From positions 1 through 51,624 of IMG/VR virus record IMGVR_UViG_3300017963_000074: a stretch of 51,624 nucleotides of DNA, one strand, 5' to 3'. Every line of letters begins with the position of its first letter. The first letter of the stretch is position 1. The notes below the pieces were generated by a model. It ran no database searches. It was not told the origin of the DNA and worked only from the letters and a program-made list of their open reading frames with translations. Made by a program: the position numbers and the translations under genes. Source of the stretch: a virus. Positions 39,582 through 49,242 of this stretch are shown here, in pieces.

Positions 39582-40786
39582 GAATCCTCTACATCCTAAT
39601 CGCTATTCTCCTCGTCCTCACTTTCATAAACTCTTCCACCTGGTACTACGACTACGACGAGTTCTCCCACTACCGCTCTCTGCAAAACATGCAGGACGAT
39701 TGGTGGTTTAACGCTTGGCAGAGGGGAGGCTTCAAGGCCCTCTACTACCCGTTCAAATCTCTCCCGTTGGACGGATTGAGATTCATCAATGCAGTGGCTC
39801 TCCTAATGGGCCTCTATCTCCTGTTTATTAAAAGACTCAGGAATCCGGACGGCATCTTCGTGGTCTTGTCCTCCCCTCTTGTTGTATCTATGGGCTATAG
39901 ATTCTATCCAGAGATAACTGCCTTTATCCTTATAGTGTACATCCTATACTTTCAATACCGAGACTGGCCTATACCTAGATTCCTCCTCATAGGCTATCTC
40001 CCTCTTATCCGCCCTGAACTTATAGTCCTCTGGCCTGTCATGGTTATGTATGACTGGCAGTTGTGGAGACGCAAATGGTGTTCAGCTATCATTCTCATTC
40101 CTGGCTTTCTGTACTGGGTAGCTTCTTGGATAGTCCTTGGCAGTCCGACAGCTATCCTCTCTACCTACACAGATGTAGCTTCCTCCTCTGCCCACTCCGG
40201 CTCCATTACCACCTATCTTGGCAACCTAGGTATGGCCTTTGGTATCTGGGGATTCATGGCATGGAGAGGATTTATTGTTCACAAGCTCCCACTCATTTCT
40301 GTCTCAGTCATAATTGCAGTCTATTCCCTCATGTACTGGGCGGGAGTAGGTAGCATTTGGGGATATGATAGGCACCTTATAATCCTCGCTCCGTTTATAG
40401 CAATGGGAGTTACCTTTATATCTCCTATGATATACAGAAAGATAGCTATAACCTGCGCCTTTATTGTAGCTCTCCTCGTAGGCAGGGCTGAACCTTCTGG
40501 TGAGATGCTTGTCATAGACAAGTTCGCTGACCAGCTTCCTCCATACAGCAAGATAGTCTGCCAACATCCTTATCTCAATCACACTCTCAACGTCCCGCTT
40601 ATAGACTCCAGACATGAGAGGATCAGTAGATGGAATGGCAAGCTTGGAAGTGGGGAGTATCTCATTTGGGATAGCCACAAGGCTGCTAGATACATCCCGC
40701 TGGATAGCCTTCGCTCAACCTACACAATAAAGGGAGGCCTTCAAGAAGGCAATTTCGCTATTGCTATAGCTGGTTTGAAAGAGTAA
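39578..40786 (+). CDS. GT-C type membrane glycosyltransferase (402 aa)
   Basis: A polytopic membrane protein with about eight hydrophobic segments. The first loop has YYDYDEFSHYRSLQ: the acidic pair right after TM1 is the metal/sugar-binding hallmark of GT-C enzymes (mannosyl- or arabinosyl-type). Segments at about 4-18, 70-86, 93-105, 115-127, 139-157 and later are clear. The C-terminal 80 residues are soluble. It likely adds a sugar to a host cell-surface glycan from a polyprenyl-phosphate sugar, maybe altering the receptor or excluding other phages. ATG 39578 overlaps the preceding stop. Confidence 0.72.
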   Translation: MRILYILIAILLVLTFINSSTWYYDYDEFSHYRSLQNMQDDWWFNAWQRGGFKALYYPFKSLPLDGLRFINAVALLMGLYLLFIKRLRNPDGIFVVLSSPLVVSMGYRFYPEITAFILIVYILYFQYRDWPIPRFLLIGYLPLIRPELIVLWPVMVMYDWQLWRRKWCSAIILIPGFLYWVASWIVLGSPTAILSTYTDVASSSAHSGSITTYLGNLGMAFGIWGFMAWRGFIVHKLPLISVSVIIAVYSLMYWAGVGSIWGYDRHLIILAPFIAMGVTFISPMIYRKIAITCAFIVALLVGRAEPSGEMLVIDKFADQLPPYSKIVCQHPYLNHTLNVPLIDSRHERISRWNGKLGSGEYLIWDSHKAARYIPLDSLRSTYTIKGGLQEGNFAIAIAGLKE

Positions 40787-40932
40787 CGGGGGTAAATTTT
40801 TGTTAATATTGAACATAAATGTGATTTTTCAAAAAACCATGCCCACAAACCCAATAAAATCAACACGTTACAAGCCCATTGCAGACTTTGCTTGTGGCGC
40901 GAAAAAATTTTACAAACCGGAGGAGGTCTGTC
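40787..40932. other. AT-rich gap after the glycosyltransferase gene
   Basis: 146 bp with an AT-rich left half. No promoter of the P1-P4 type and no terminator with a U-run was found. The right part leads into an AGGAGGT site for the 80-aa gene. Confidence 0.5.
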
Positions 40933-41175
40933 ATGAATGAGAAGGAGGATACAAAGGAACTAGCCAAATTCGCAGAGCTGGGAATGAAGTTTGCTGATAT
41001 GATAGATATTTTGTGGAGGTGGAAGGAACCTAATGCATACGCAAGGTATTCTTTCGTATCCAGCTTCTTCGGGGCGATATACGTTATGGTCGGGACAGTG
41101 AGGACCTGGAAACCTTTCTTTATAATGAGGGAGAAAAGGGAGATCACAATAAAAGTTATTCGCCGGTATCCCTAA
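40933..41175 (+). CDS. Small membrane-associated protein (80 aa)
   Basis: Starts at ATG 40933 after AGGAGGTCTGTC; the frame is open further left but lacks a site. An acidic/helical N-terminus is followed by a hydrophobic stretch (YSFVSSFFGAIYVMVGTV) and a basic end. One membrane segment is likely. Function unknown. Confidence 0.5.
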   Translation: MNEKEDTKELAKFAELGMKFADMIDILWRWKEPNAYARYSFVSSFFGAIYVMVGTVRTWKPFFIMREKREITIKVIRRYP

Positions 41176-41177
41176 CG

Positions 41178-41194
41178 TTTTCAAAATTTGAAAA
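41178..41194. promoter_or_regulatory. Palindromic 17-mer, copy 6
   Basis: The perfect TTTTCAAAATTTGAAAA lies in the 34-bp gap between the 80-aa and the 152-aa genes. It is followed directly by TATAAGGAG, the ribosome binding site of the next gene, as in copy 1 read from the other side. Confidence 0.85.
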
Positions 41195-41209
41195 TATAAG
41201 GAGATAAAA

Positions 41210-41668
41210 ATGTCATCTGACGCAATGAAAGAAGCTCTCAAGAAAATTGCAGAGCTGGCGGAGGAAGGGAGTGAAATTAGAAAGATAGCTATGATGTCCA
41301 TAGACGAGGAGTACATGGATGCCTGCGATGCCTTGCATACTCTGTTCTGTGCCAAGGATCACGAGGACACTTGTAAGTACCTAAAAGAAGAGCAGATATC
41401 CTCTACCTGGTTCAGAGAGACTCACAGACAGTGGCTAGGAATAACAGAGGCACTGTTCTCATCTCTTGGCCTAACTACCTTTCAGGATATAAAGACAGCA
41501 ATGGAAGCCCTTGCAGAAGTGGCCTCTATTGTTGATCCACTTCCATATCCTAAGTTCAAGCTCATAGAAGCTCTTATTATACATATAGGGAGGTCATACA
41601 ATGAAGAAAGCACTTCTAATGTGTCTGCTTCTATCCACAACCTGCTTAGCGCAGCTCGGTACTATTGA
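41210..41668 (+). CDS. Hypothetical helical protein (152 aa)
   Basis: Almost all helix (MKEALKKIAELAEEGSEIRK, KFKLIEALIIHIG) with three Cys. ATAAGGAGATAAAA precedes ATG 41210. The 3' end overlaps the secreted protein gene by 68 bp. Unknown. Confidence 0.5.
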   Translation: MSSDAMKEALKKIAELAEEGSEIRKIAMMSIDEEYMDACDALHTLFCAKDHEDTCKYLKEEQISSTWFRETHRQWLGITEALFSSLGLTTFQDIKTAMEALAEVASIVDPLPYPKFKLIEALIIHIGRSYNEESTSNVSASIHNLLSAARYY

Positions 41669-41987
41669 TGATCCTTACCAGGTCGCCTTCGGAGATACCA
41701 TTATTGTCCAGTGGGACAAACCCGCAGCTGGCCCGACAGTGAGATGGTACAAACTCTACTACAACGACGGGACTATGAATATCACCACCTGGTATACCCA
41801 AGGAGATACCATCCAGTACGCTCCTGCTATTGCCTATCTTTCTGTTGACATTCATAGGATGTGGTTGACAGCTGGAAATAATGCAGGTGAATCTGACCCC
41901 TCGAACTCAGTCTATGTAAATGTAACAGAGGCAGCACCAGGGCCACCTCTATTACGTAAGCTCATTATCAAAAAGAGAGAGTACTAA
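41601..41987 (+). CDS. Secreted FnIII-like protein (128 aa)
   Basis: Residues 1-17 (MKKALLMCLLLSTTCLA) are a signal peptide. The mature part is one beta-sandwich domain with WYKLYYNDG, DTIQYAP and WLTAGNNAGESDPSN, which resembles a fibronectin type III domain. The short C-terminus is basic. GGGAGGTCATACA precedes ATG 41601. It is the last rightward gene; its stop overlaps the stop of the leftward 1554-aa gene. It may bind host or be exposed at the envelope. Confidence 0.65.
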   Translation: MKKALLMCLLLSTTCLAQLGTIDDPYQVAFGDTIIVQWDKPAAGPTVRWYKLYYNDGTMNITTWYTQGDTIQYAPAIAYLSVDIHRMWLTAGNNAGESDPSNSVYVNVTEAAPGPPLLRKLIIKKREY

Positions 41988-44900
41988 TCGTCCAGAAAGA
42001 TCCCCCAGGCCCGGGCTCTATCCACAATCCTGGCCCTCAGTGTAGCTCGGGTCTGAGGATCCATTTCACTTATCTTCATCCTCTCCTCTATAGATCTAGG
42101 ATCCAACCCAAGCTCAGCTAGTTCCTCCCAATACTTCTCATCAACATCCTTCCCGGCCTCCAGGGCTCTCAGGATTCTCCTCCCCAACTTTCTCCCATTA
42201 TTAATAGAGACCTTTCTCTCCTCAGCCAGGAGTCTCTCAGCCAGCTGCACTTGGGTCTTGCTCACATCCTGAGCTCCCATCATGGAGAGTATCTGCAGTC
42301 TCCTCCTCTCCCACTCGCCTCCAATAAAGTATCGCTTGTCACCGAGGGGAGCTAAGACCTTTCCATCCTTAGTCTGCTGCACTCCAATCCTCTCCCTGAT
42401 CCATCCATCGTCAGTGACTTGTGCTTGTAGGAAGGTCTCCCAGTACTTCAAGACAACCGGAAGAGCTTTCGCCCAGTCTATAACATCTTCCTTTATATAC
42501 CCCTCTCCCTGAAGCATAGGAGTAACCGTGACCTTGTATAACTTTAGGAGATCCCCAAGGAACGGACCGGCTAGATCCTCCGGACTGGAACCCATGAACT
42601 GGAAGGTAGCAGGCGCTGTTATGTCCGCCCCTATCAGGCCTGGTATCCCCCTTGTCACCATCCCTAGTCCTTTTTCAACCTTCTCAGCTGTCTCCCCTTC
42701 TCCTATCTCTGGATGCAAAAGCCACTCGTCCAGCTTATCTAACGCACCGGATAGGCCAAGAATGGGAATACTCTTCACCATATACAACAGCCCTCTTGGC
42801 CCTGACAGGGCAAGCTGCATTCCAGCATATCTTGCTATCTCTTTCCCTCTCAGAGATGCTATGAACTCCAGCTCCTTCACAAAGTACGTCTTGAACTGAA
42901 ACACAAGCCTTCCGCCTGGCCCTCTTAGAGCTCTCGGAAGGGCAGCTGTATTGTAGGTAAAGTTCTGAAACCTCAGAGCCTTCCTTGCCTCTATCCTCGC
43001 CGCTTCCTCTGTCAACCCTCTATTCTTCCCCCATAGATAGTTAGCAGCTAGGGATAGCTTCCTGATACCTGGCTCAGGTTTCCCGAACATATATAGAGGC
43101 TTCCACCATGCCTGCTTGGTTGTCAACTTCCCAGCTTCTCCCATTGCAAAGTCCATGCCAAGATAGGCCTCTTCCTCAGCAATGAACCTCCTTCCCTCTG
43201 GAGTCTTGAGGAAGTCCACACCTGCCCTCATATACTCATTCCCTACCTTCACCCAGGTATGGCCATGCCCCGCTCCCAAGTTTACAAATGCCGCGACAGG
43301 CCTGTATCCAAGCTTCAAATCCCCCGTAACAGACCGGGCCGCTGCGACTGATCTGGTAAACATAAAAGGCTTCCCGCCTGTCCCTGGAACCCTCAACTTC
43401 CCGACCTTGAACCCTTTGGCCAGGGCATCAAACATCCTATCTCCCCAACTATACCTTCCCTTCGCATCCTTCATCTGATTTCTCAGAAGATTCCTCACCC
43501 CAGGCGGGAAGTTTATCTGTCCTACATCCTCCTCAAAGGCCTTCTCCATAGCTGCCTCGACAGGTTCCAAGGCCAGCTTCTTTCTGACAAGATAGGAGTA
43601 GGTCTTAAGGGCCTTAACAATATTCTCCTCACCCCAAAGAATATCCTCTCGGGGCTTGGTAGGATCTATACTCTTTTGGAACTCTGGAGTTACTGTGAGC
43701 TTCCCTATCCCTGGCTCTGCCTTCTTCAGCTCCTCCGCCTTCCTTGTTGCTTCTCTCCTTGTCATTCCTACCCTTCTCACCTTTCCCTCACTATCCATAA
43801 CCCTCCACATACCCCTCTCAATGTTGGTAATATAGTCCTTGATCCCCCACCTCTGTATCTCCCTGAACTCCTTTACATTCTCCCATAGCTCCTCGGCATC
43901 AACGTTCCTCTTCTTAGCAACCTCAGCTGATACTCCCTTCGGACTGAAGCTCTTTACCTCCTCGGTAGGAACAAACTTCTTCTCCAGTTCAAATACTTCA
44001 GTAAAAGCATCAAACATCCTCTTGCTCATCTGTCTGGCAAACATCTCCTGTTTGTGCTGTACTATCAAGCTCTTCATATTCTCGAAGTAGTTGACAGCCA
44101 GGTTAGCTGCATGATAGAGAGGATCCGATGCAATAAGCTTATTCGCCTCCTCAGGATTCTTACTCCTCAACTCATACAGCTTCTCCATTGCAGATCTGAT
44201 CTTTCTCTCCCTTGCCTCCCTCATTCCCTTCCCAAAGATAGTCTTCTTCTGGAGAATGTTCCCTTCATGAACAGTCCGGACTATCTCGTCAAAGATGGGT
44301 TCGTCAATAGCGTGAGTGTTGTGAGAAGCCTTGAGCTGGCCCTCAATAATCTGACCGGATACCCTCTGCGCCTCAGGAAAATTCCTCACCACATATTCAG
44401 GACTGCTTACAAACTGTCTGAGAAAGTGAATGTCATTCTTCTCAGGAACCTCGTATATATCCTTCCCAAGCTCTCTCAGAGTTGGAGCAGCAGGATGCTC
44501 TGGAACCTTGTCAACTGGTGTGATCTCCAACCCTTCACTCTCCTTCATCTTGTTCAGAAAGGGAATAGCCTTGTCCCCAAACTGCTCTATAATATCAGCA
44601 GAGAACTTTGTAAAGTCCATCCCTGCTTTTCGGTACATGACGAAGGCCCTCTTGAGATAAGGCCTGGCCTCTTTCCATGACTGCTCGGTGAATTCTTGTG
44701 GGAGGAAGCCGGCCCGCTTTCCTCCACCCAGTTCATACAAACCTCTTATCGCCTCCCTCGTTCCCTGCAGAACAGCTCCAAATCCATCCAGTTCCTGCTG
44801 CACCTCCATCACCATTCTATCAAAGGCCTTGGTCTGGAGGAACTTGTACCTAGCCTCTGCAGTCACTCCAGCTGCCTTGGATGCTATCTCAGATGGCTGC

Positions 44901-46648
44901 TTTGCGTAGCTAAGGCCTGGTATGTCAAGTGATCTATCGCCATACCTTATCTGCCATAAGGCATGAGTAAGTTCGTGCACAAGAGAGTTAATATAGGCAG
45001 GAACCTTCCTCTCCCAACTTCTTCCTTCCCCTCCTCTCTCAAAGGCCTTGACTGCTATACCTCTATAGGCTGTGATGGTTTTACTAGGGTTACTGGGATC
45101 TGACATAGGCTCTCTCACAAAGGCAGCAGCTATACCTTTATCATACTTAGGCCCATACCAATCCTCAAACTCCATAGGAGACATGAACTGTATCCGGATA
45201 GTATCAGCCTCTTTGGGAAACATAGGACGGGTGAGGTTAGCAAGTCGAGGGTATTGGGTATCTACAAACTCGATCGCTGCCCTTATCATATTAATATGCC
45301 TTCTGGATACCTTTCCCTCTACAACATACTTATTCCTCACAGTCCTCTTCTTCCCTCTCGTCCCAGCCTCTATCACCTTACTCTCTGTAACAAAGGCCCT
45401 CTCAGAAGCATCGTCTGGGAGAATAATAGTGGCATCCTCTGTCCCCTTCTCTAACGCCTCATACTGCCTCTTCAGCTTCTGGTATCCTTCCTTAGACAAC
45501 AGATCCCTCTCCAATCTCTCCAGTTCCTGCTTCCTCAATCTCAGCTCTACATCCCGCTCGGCATCTCTTATACCCGCTGCTCTCCTGAACCTCTCCTCAT
45601 ACTCTATCCTCTCCCGATAGCTCCTATAACCTGGCTCTGTCCTCTCCGGCAAGAGTGCCTTAGGCTTCCCAGTTACAATGTCCGGAACATCTATAGTCGG
45701 TTCCCCTTGTTGTTCAGCTCTCGCTCGATACTCTCTTTCGACAAGCCTTTCCCTGAGAGCACGTCGTTGCTTAGCCGCTTCCTCTTCTCCTGCAAGTCTT
45801 TTAATCGAGTTTCTAATTCTTTCTTGGAACTCCTTTTTCTGAGCCAGTCTCGCAATAATTTCACTACTTCCAGGCCCAGATTTAATGCCAAGATCGCGCC
45901 GGATGTGTTCAGTGACCTCAGCAGGCCCAAGATTGCGCTCAACATAAATCCTCCTCAGGAGCCCAGCACCTCTGTTGGCACCCTTAGCCCCAAACAATAT
46001 AACTGCATTATGTGCAAAATCTTCAGCGGTAGGGAACCTCCCTTCCATTGCACTTCCTGCAGCTGTAAGAGCAGTTATCTCTCCACTAGTCCCTACAACC
46101 TCTCCAGCTACTCTCTCCATAGTTGGAGATATAGCCTTCCCAGCCTTCCCTCCAACTGCCTTTCCCACAGCTCCCGCCTTACCTGTGACAGCTCCAAGGA
46201 GATAACCTTTAGCTGCTTCCTTACTTACATCTACCAACCTACTCCAGAAGTCCTCAAAGCTCTCTATCTCTCCCTTCTCATATTTCTGCATTAAGAGTTC
46301 TCTCATAGCAGCCGGCATGGCAAAAGCACCAGCCATACCTCCCACTCCACCAGTAGGACCTCCGGCTATAACAGCTCCAGCAAACATTGCAGGGAGATCT
46401 CCTATCATTGTCCCTACACTCTGAACGATACTCTCCCCGAAGTTCTGAGGTTCATAGTGAGTAGGCAACTTCTCCCTCACAGCCAGCCCTGCAACCGAAG
46501 CTTCCCAACCGGTCTTGGCAGCCTCTAACAAACCGGGCTTTCCATATCCCCCGCCTACTCCATAACTCTTCTCTTTATCCAACCCAAGAAGGCTTCTGCC
46601 TGTCTTAGGTTTATCGAGCCCTAGTAACTGTCGTCCTGTCTGAGGCAT
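41984..46648 (-). CDS. Giant internal virion/ejection-type protein with HELTH motif (1554 aa)
   Basis: The N-terminus carries a near-perfect repeat TGRQLLGLDK/TGRSLLGLDK, then an Ala/Gly-rich membrane-prone region (about 80-200). A zinc metallopeptidase motif HELTH is at about 558-562. Central and C-terminal parts are highly charged helices, and the last 350 residues have hydrophobic segments (KSIPILGLSGAL). The organisation resembles the large multidomain ejection proteins of podoviruses (T7 gp15/gp16 and polyvalent-type proteins). It probably enters the host with the DNA and forms a trans-envelope conduit. Last leftward gene. Confidence 0.75.
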   Translation of the reverse strand: MPQTGRQLLGLDKPKTGRSLLGLDKEKSYGVGGGYGKPGLLEAAKTGWEASVAGLAVREKLPTHYEPQNFGESIVQSVGTMIGDLPAMFAGAVIAGGPTGGVGGMAGAFAMPAAMRELLMQKYEKGEIESFEDFWSRLVDVSKEAAKGYLLGAVTGKAGAVGKAVGGKAGKAISPTMERVAGEVVGTSGEITALTAAGSAMEGRFPTAEDFAHNAVILFGAKGANRGAGLLRRIYVERNLGPAEVTEHIRRDLGIKSGPGSSEIIARLAQKKEFQERIRNSIKRLAGEEEAAKQRRALRERLVEREYRARAEQQGEPTIDVPDIVTGKPKALLPERTEPGYRSYRERIEYEERFRRAAGIRDAERDVELRLRKQELERLERDLLSKEGYQKLKRQYEALEKGTEDATIILPDDASERAFVTESKVIEAGTRGKKRTVRNKYVVEGKVSRRHINMIRAAIEFVDTQYPRLANLTRPMFPKEADTIRIQFMSPMEFEDWYGPKYDKGIAAAFVREPMSDPSNPSKTITAYRGIAVKAFERGGEGRSWERKVPAYINSLVHELTHALWQIRYGDRSLDIPGLSYAKQPSEIASKAAGVTAEARYKFLQTKAFDRMVMEVQQELDGFGAVLQGTREAIRGLYELGGGKRAGFLPQEFTEQSWKEARPYLKRAFVMYRKAGMDFTKFSADIIEQFGDKAIPFLNKMKESEGLEITPVDKVPEHPAAPTLRELGKDIYEVPEKNDIHFLRQFVSSPEYVVRNFPEAQRVSGQIIEGQLKASHNTHAIDEPIFDEIVRTVHEGNILQKKTIFGKGMREARERKIRSAMEKLYELRSKNPEEANKLIASDPLYHAANLAVNYFENMKSLIVQHKQEMFARQMSKRMFDAFTEVFELEKKFVPTEEVKSFSPKGVSAEVAKKRNVDAEELWENVKEFREIQRWGIKDYITNIERGMWRVMDSEGKVRRVGMTRREATRKAEELKKAEPGIGKLTVTPEFQKSIDPTKPREDILWGEENIVKALKTYSYLVRKKLALEPVEAAMEKAFEEDVGQINFPPGVRNLLRNQMKDAKGRYSWGDRMFDALAKGFKVGKLRVPGTGGKPFMFTRSVAAARSVTGDLKLGYRPVAAFVNLGAGHGHTWVKVGNEYMRAGVDFLKTPEGRRFIAEEEAYLGMDFAMGEAGKLTTKQAWWKPLYMFGKPEPGIRKLSLAANYLWGKNRGLTEEAARIEARKALRFQNFTYNTAALPRALRGPGGRLVFQFKTYFVKELEFIASLRGKEIARYAGMQLALSGPRGLLYMVKSIPILGLSGALDKLDEWLLHPEIGEGETAEKVEKGLGMVTRGIPGLIGADITAPATFQFMGSSPEDLAGPFLGDLLKLYKVTVTPMLQGEGYIKEDVIDWAKALPVVLKYWETFLQAQVTDDGWIRERIGVQQTKDGKVLAPLGDKRYFIGGEWERRRLQILSMMGAQDVSKTQVQLAERLLAEERKVSINNGRKLGRRILRALEAGKDVDEKYWEELAELGLDPRSIEERMKISEMDPQTRATLRARIVDRARAWGIFLDD

Positions 46649-46651
46649 ATC

Positions 46652-47710
46652 TCACTCCCATGGGATACCTAGTTTCTCAAATTCTTTCCTGGCCTTATCC
46701 TCATCAATCTGGCCCGACTGAAACCTGTCAACAATATCCTGTAGCTCAGGAGAAAGTTCATCACCAAGGAGCTGTTCTGGTAAGGTGGTGAGGTAGCTTT
46801 CTGGAATAAGACCAGTCTCTACACCTCTCTGGATATATTCCCTCGTCACATCCATAAGCACCTTCGCATCCTCCTCAGGGTTCTTAAACTTGGCAGTCTT
46901 AGAACCATCAGGATTCTCTATAACCTCCATCCTCTTGACAATCCTAGGATCCCTATAGGCCATATCAACGAACTGGTTATACCACCATCTGTGATTGGTA
47001 AGCTGCTGTCCCTCAGTCATCTGGCTGGCTCTGTCCTCGGGAGTGAATCTCTTCACCACCTCTCCGGTCGCCTTGTTCATCACATAGCCAGTACTCCCTA
47101 TCGGCTGCCATCCAGGATCCTGTCTCATCATTGTCCTAAGGGATGCAACATCCATCTCCCTGGTATACCGCTGAGCTGGACTCTCCTGCTTCTCCACCAT
47201 CCCTTTATAATACTCCCCAAGATCCTCTGCTCTCTTCTCTGATATATCCAGCTCCCTCTTCTTCAATACATTCTGCTCGATGGCCTGGAGATCCTCAGCA
47301 CTCATCCCCCTTACATCCTCCTCAGTAATCTGCTGCCCACTCAGCATTTTCTGCATGATACTACTATACTGCCTCCCTCTCCCAATCTCAGCCCCTACCA
47401 TTCCCGCTCCTTGCTGCCAACTTCCAGGAGCAGCTGTAGCTGCAGCTATCCTTCCCAGTATCTGCTGGAAGCCAGGAGTATCCAGGGCCTTGCCAAGACT
47501 GGAAAAGGCCTTCCCAATCATACTGGCCTTGTTGTCTTTCTCCTCAGCCGAGTCTCTCTGAGACAGCTGGCCGATGAGATCTTGCTGGCCGGCTGGTCTA
47601 ACAGCGGGATTCATAAGATTTGCGCTGGTTGAGAGGGTTGTACCTGCAACTCCTCTTCCTGGCCGGTCAGCCATGAATCTCAAAAGTTTCGGGTCGTCAA
47701 AGATATTCAT
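46652..47710 (-). CDS. Internal virion protein (352 aa)
   Basis: Low-complexity N-terminal 30 residues, then a Gly/Ala/Pro-rich and helical body with SSLGKALDTPGFQQILGR and many Gln/Glu/Asp. No enzyme motif. It lies between the M15 peptidase gene and the 1554-aa ejection-type gene, the usual site of internal core proteins. AGGAGGAAGCA precedes ATG 47710. Confidence 0.55.
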   Translation of the reverse strand: MNIFDDPKLLRFMADRPGRGVAGTTLSTSANLMNPAVRPAGQQDLIGQLSQRDSAEEKDNKASMIGKAFSSLGKALDTPGFQQILGRIAAATAAPGSWQQGAGMVGAEIGRGRQYSSIMQKMLSGQQITEEDVRGMSAEDLQAIEQNVLKKRELDISEKRAEDLGEYYKGMVEKQESPAQRYTREMDVASLRTMMRQDPGWQPIGSTGYVMNKATGEVVKRFTPEDRASQMTEGQQLTNHRWWYNQFVDMAYRDPRIVKRMEVIENPDGSKTAKFKNPEEDAKVLMDVTREYIQRGVETGLIPESYLTTLPEQLLGDELSPELQDIVDRFQSGQIDEDKARKEFEKLGIPWE

Positions 47711-47719
47711 TGCTTCCTC

Positions 47720-48052
47720 CTACATCTCAAAGTGATAGGGATCATATGGACTCGTCCATCTCCCTCCCCACTTACCTCCTCTTCTCTCCCAAAAGCTCCC
47801 TAATTTCTCATACCACCAGTGCCTACCCCAGTGTGCCACTCCATCTACCATAACAACAAGATCAGCTGCTCTTCCCTTCTGATGTTTGCTAATAGTCACA
47901 TATCCGTCACAATTACTCAAGCCATTCTTATACAAGTTATTCTGCCTCTCAGCAGTCCTATACCCCTCATACACAAGAATATCTATCCCTTCATCCTTAG
48001 CATACTCTATTAGCTTCTGAAGGTTCCTAATGAATTTAGATTGAAGTGTCAT
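47720..48052 (-). CDS. M15 family peptidoglycan peptidase (110 aa)
   Basis: A compact VanY/L-Ala-D-Glu-type peptidase. The residues SKHQKGRAAD hold His57 and Asp64, and DPYHFEM at the end holds His107, giving a His-Asp-His zinc site. Tyr31/Arg32 (GYRTAERQ) match the conserved early region. There is no signal peptide or wall-binding domain. It could be the lytic enzyme of the virion, as it is surrounded by internal virion genes, or the endolysin. ATG 48052 overlaps the previous stop. Confidence 0.85.
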   Translation of the reverse strand: MTLQSKFIRNLQKLIEYAKDEGIDILVYEGYRTAERQNNLYKNGLSNCDGYVTISKHQKGRAADLVVMVDGVAHWGRHWWYEKLGSFWERRGGKWGGRWTSPYDPYHFEM

Positions 48053-49242
48053 AGCAGTCCTAATATAAAGCCTGCACCAGCTCCTATCGCTGCTCCATAA
48101 CCTCCAAAGCTGGCCCCAATAGAAGCTCCAGCTGCAGCTCCTGACAGAGCACTCTGAGTAGCTCCCATTGGGTGAGTGATTGTATGTGCAGCACCTGATA
48201 CACTAGCCAGGACGTTGCCTCCCTGCAGGAGGACATCAAAAGGCCACTTGGCATCGTTGACATCTATCTCGAGGTCCCTGTCAATCTGCTCCTTCTTTGC
48301 CATGATCCTTGTAGAGTCTATCTCACGAAGGAGGGAAGCTGCCTGCCTTTCGAACTCAACATTGCTAGTCAACAGGCGGGACATCTCATTAGCGCTCTGG
48401 ACAGTGAAGATGCTCCTGTTCTTCTGGTTCTGGACAAAGGAAGCAAGGTAGTCCTTATAGGCGCTAGAGAAGGCAGCTATCTCAGCTCCACTCTGTGCAA
48501 CTCCAGTCTGTACATACAGACCCATCATTGCTCTGTATGTGTTGAGGTATTCACTCATAACCCTATCAGAGAGCTGCAATTTCACCTTCGCTCTATAACC
48601 ATCTACATCCCTCCTGAAGTCCCTCTCGATGATAGCTGTCCCAATCACAAAGGCTGAAGAGTGAACAGCGTTGATGTCAACCATCCCACCTGCAAACCGG
48701 TTGAGGCTTTTATAAAGAGTCCCCTTAGAGGCCTCCTCATAATCCTCCACAATATCATCAATGAGGTTGTCAACTGTATCTGATAGGATCTTCCCAATAG
48801 CATCATCTATCACATCACTCACATCCGCCTGGATAGCTGCATCAGCCGCACTCTGGAGAGAGGTGGCTCCAGTTATAGCCCCAGTCAGAGCATCGTCTGC
48901 AGCCCCACTTGCGTCTACCTTTGCCTTCCCACCCATCGTTTGGACTGAATCGGACGGGTCAGGGAATAGAGAACTCAGCTTAGCCTGAGCTGCTGTAATG
49001 GCAGCCTGCCAGTCCGTCACATTGTTTCTGGCATCCAGAAAGGTATCAAACTCGTCGAACTGAGTTTTCATCTCCGCTACAAGAGTGCTGGGATCATATG
49101 CACTCTCCCCTTCATAAGGAGAGTCCCCAGTTATATAAGGATCAATTAATGCCTCTGCATCATCCAACCAGTCCTCATGCTGGGTTTGCATATAGGTCGG
49201 ATAGGATATAGCACCAGCGTTACCTCCACCTGACTTACCCAT
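48049..49242 (-). CDS. Structural/internal virion protein (397 aa)
   Basis: An Ala/Gln/Asp-rich helical protein with many small residues (AAITAAQAKLSSLF) and a Gly/Ala-rich, membrane-prone C-terminal region (AAAGASIGASFGGYGAAIG). The location between the GNAT-like gene and the peptidase suggests an ejection-type internal protein; no catalytic motif. ATG 49242 overlaps the upstream stop. Confidence 0.6.
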   Translation of the reverse strand: MGKSGGGNAGAISYPTYMQTQHEDWLDDAEALIDPYITGDSPYEGESAYDPSTLVAEMKTQFDEFDTFLDARNNVTDWQAAITAAQAKLSSLFPDPSDSVQTMGGKAKVDASGAADDALTGAITGATSLQSAADAAIQADVSDVIDDAIGKILSDTVDNLIDDIVEDYEEASKGTLYKSLNRFAGGMVDINAVHSSAFVIGTAIIERDFRRDVDGYRAKVKLQLSDRVMSEYLNTYRAMMGLYVQTGVAQSGAEIAAFSSAYKDYLASFVQNQKNRSIFTVQSANEMSRLLTSNVEFERQAASLLREIDSTRIMAKKEQIDRDLEIDVNDAKWPFDVLLQGGNVLASVSGAAHTITHPMGATQSALSGAAAGASIGASFGGYGAAIGAGAGFILGLL

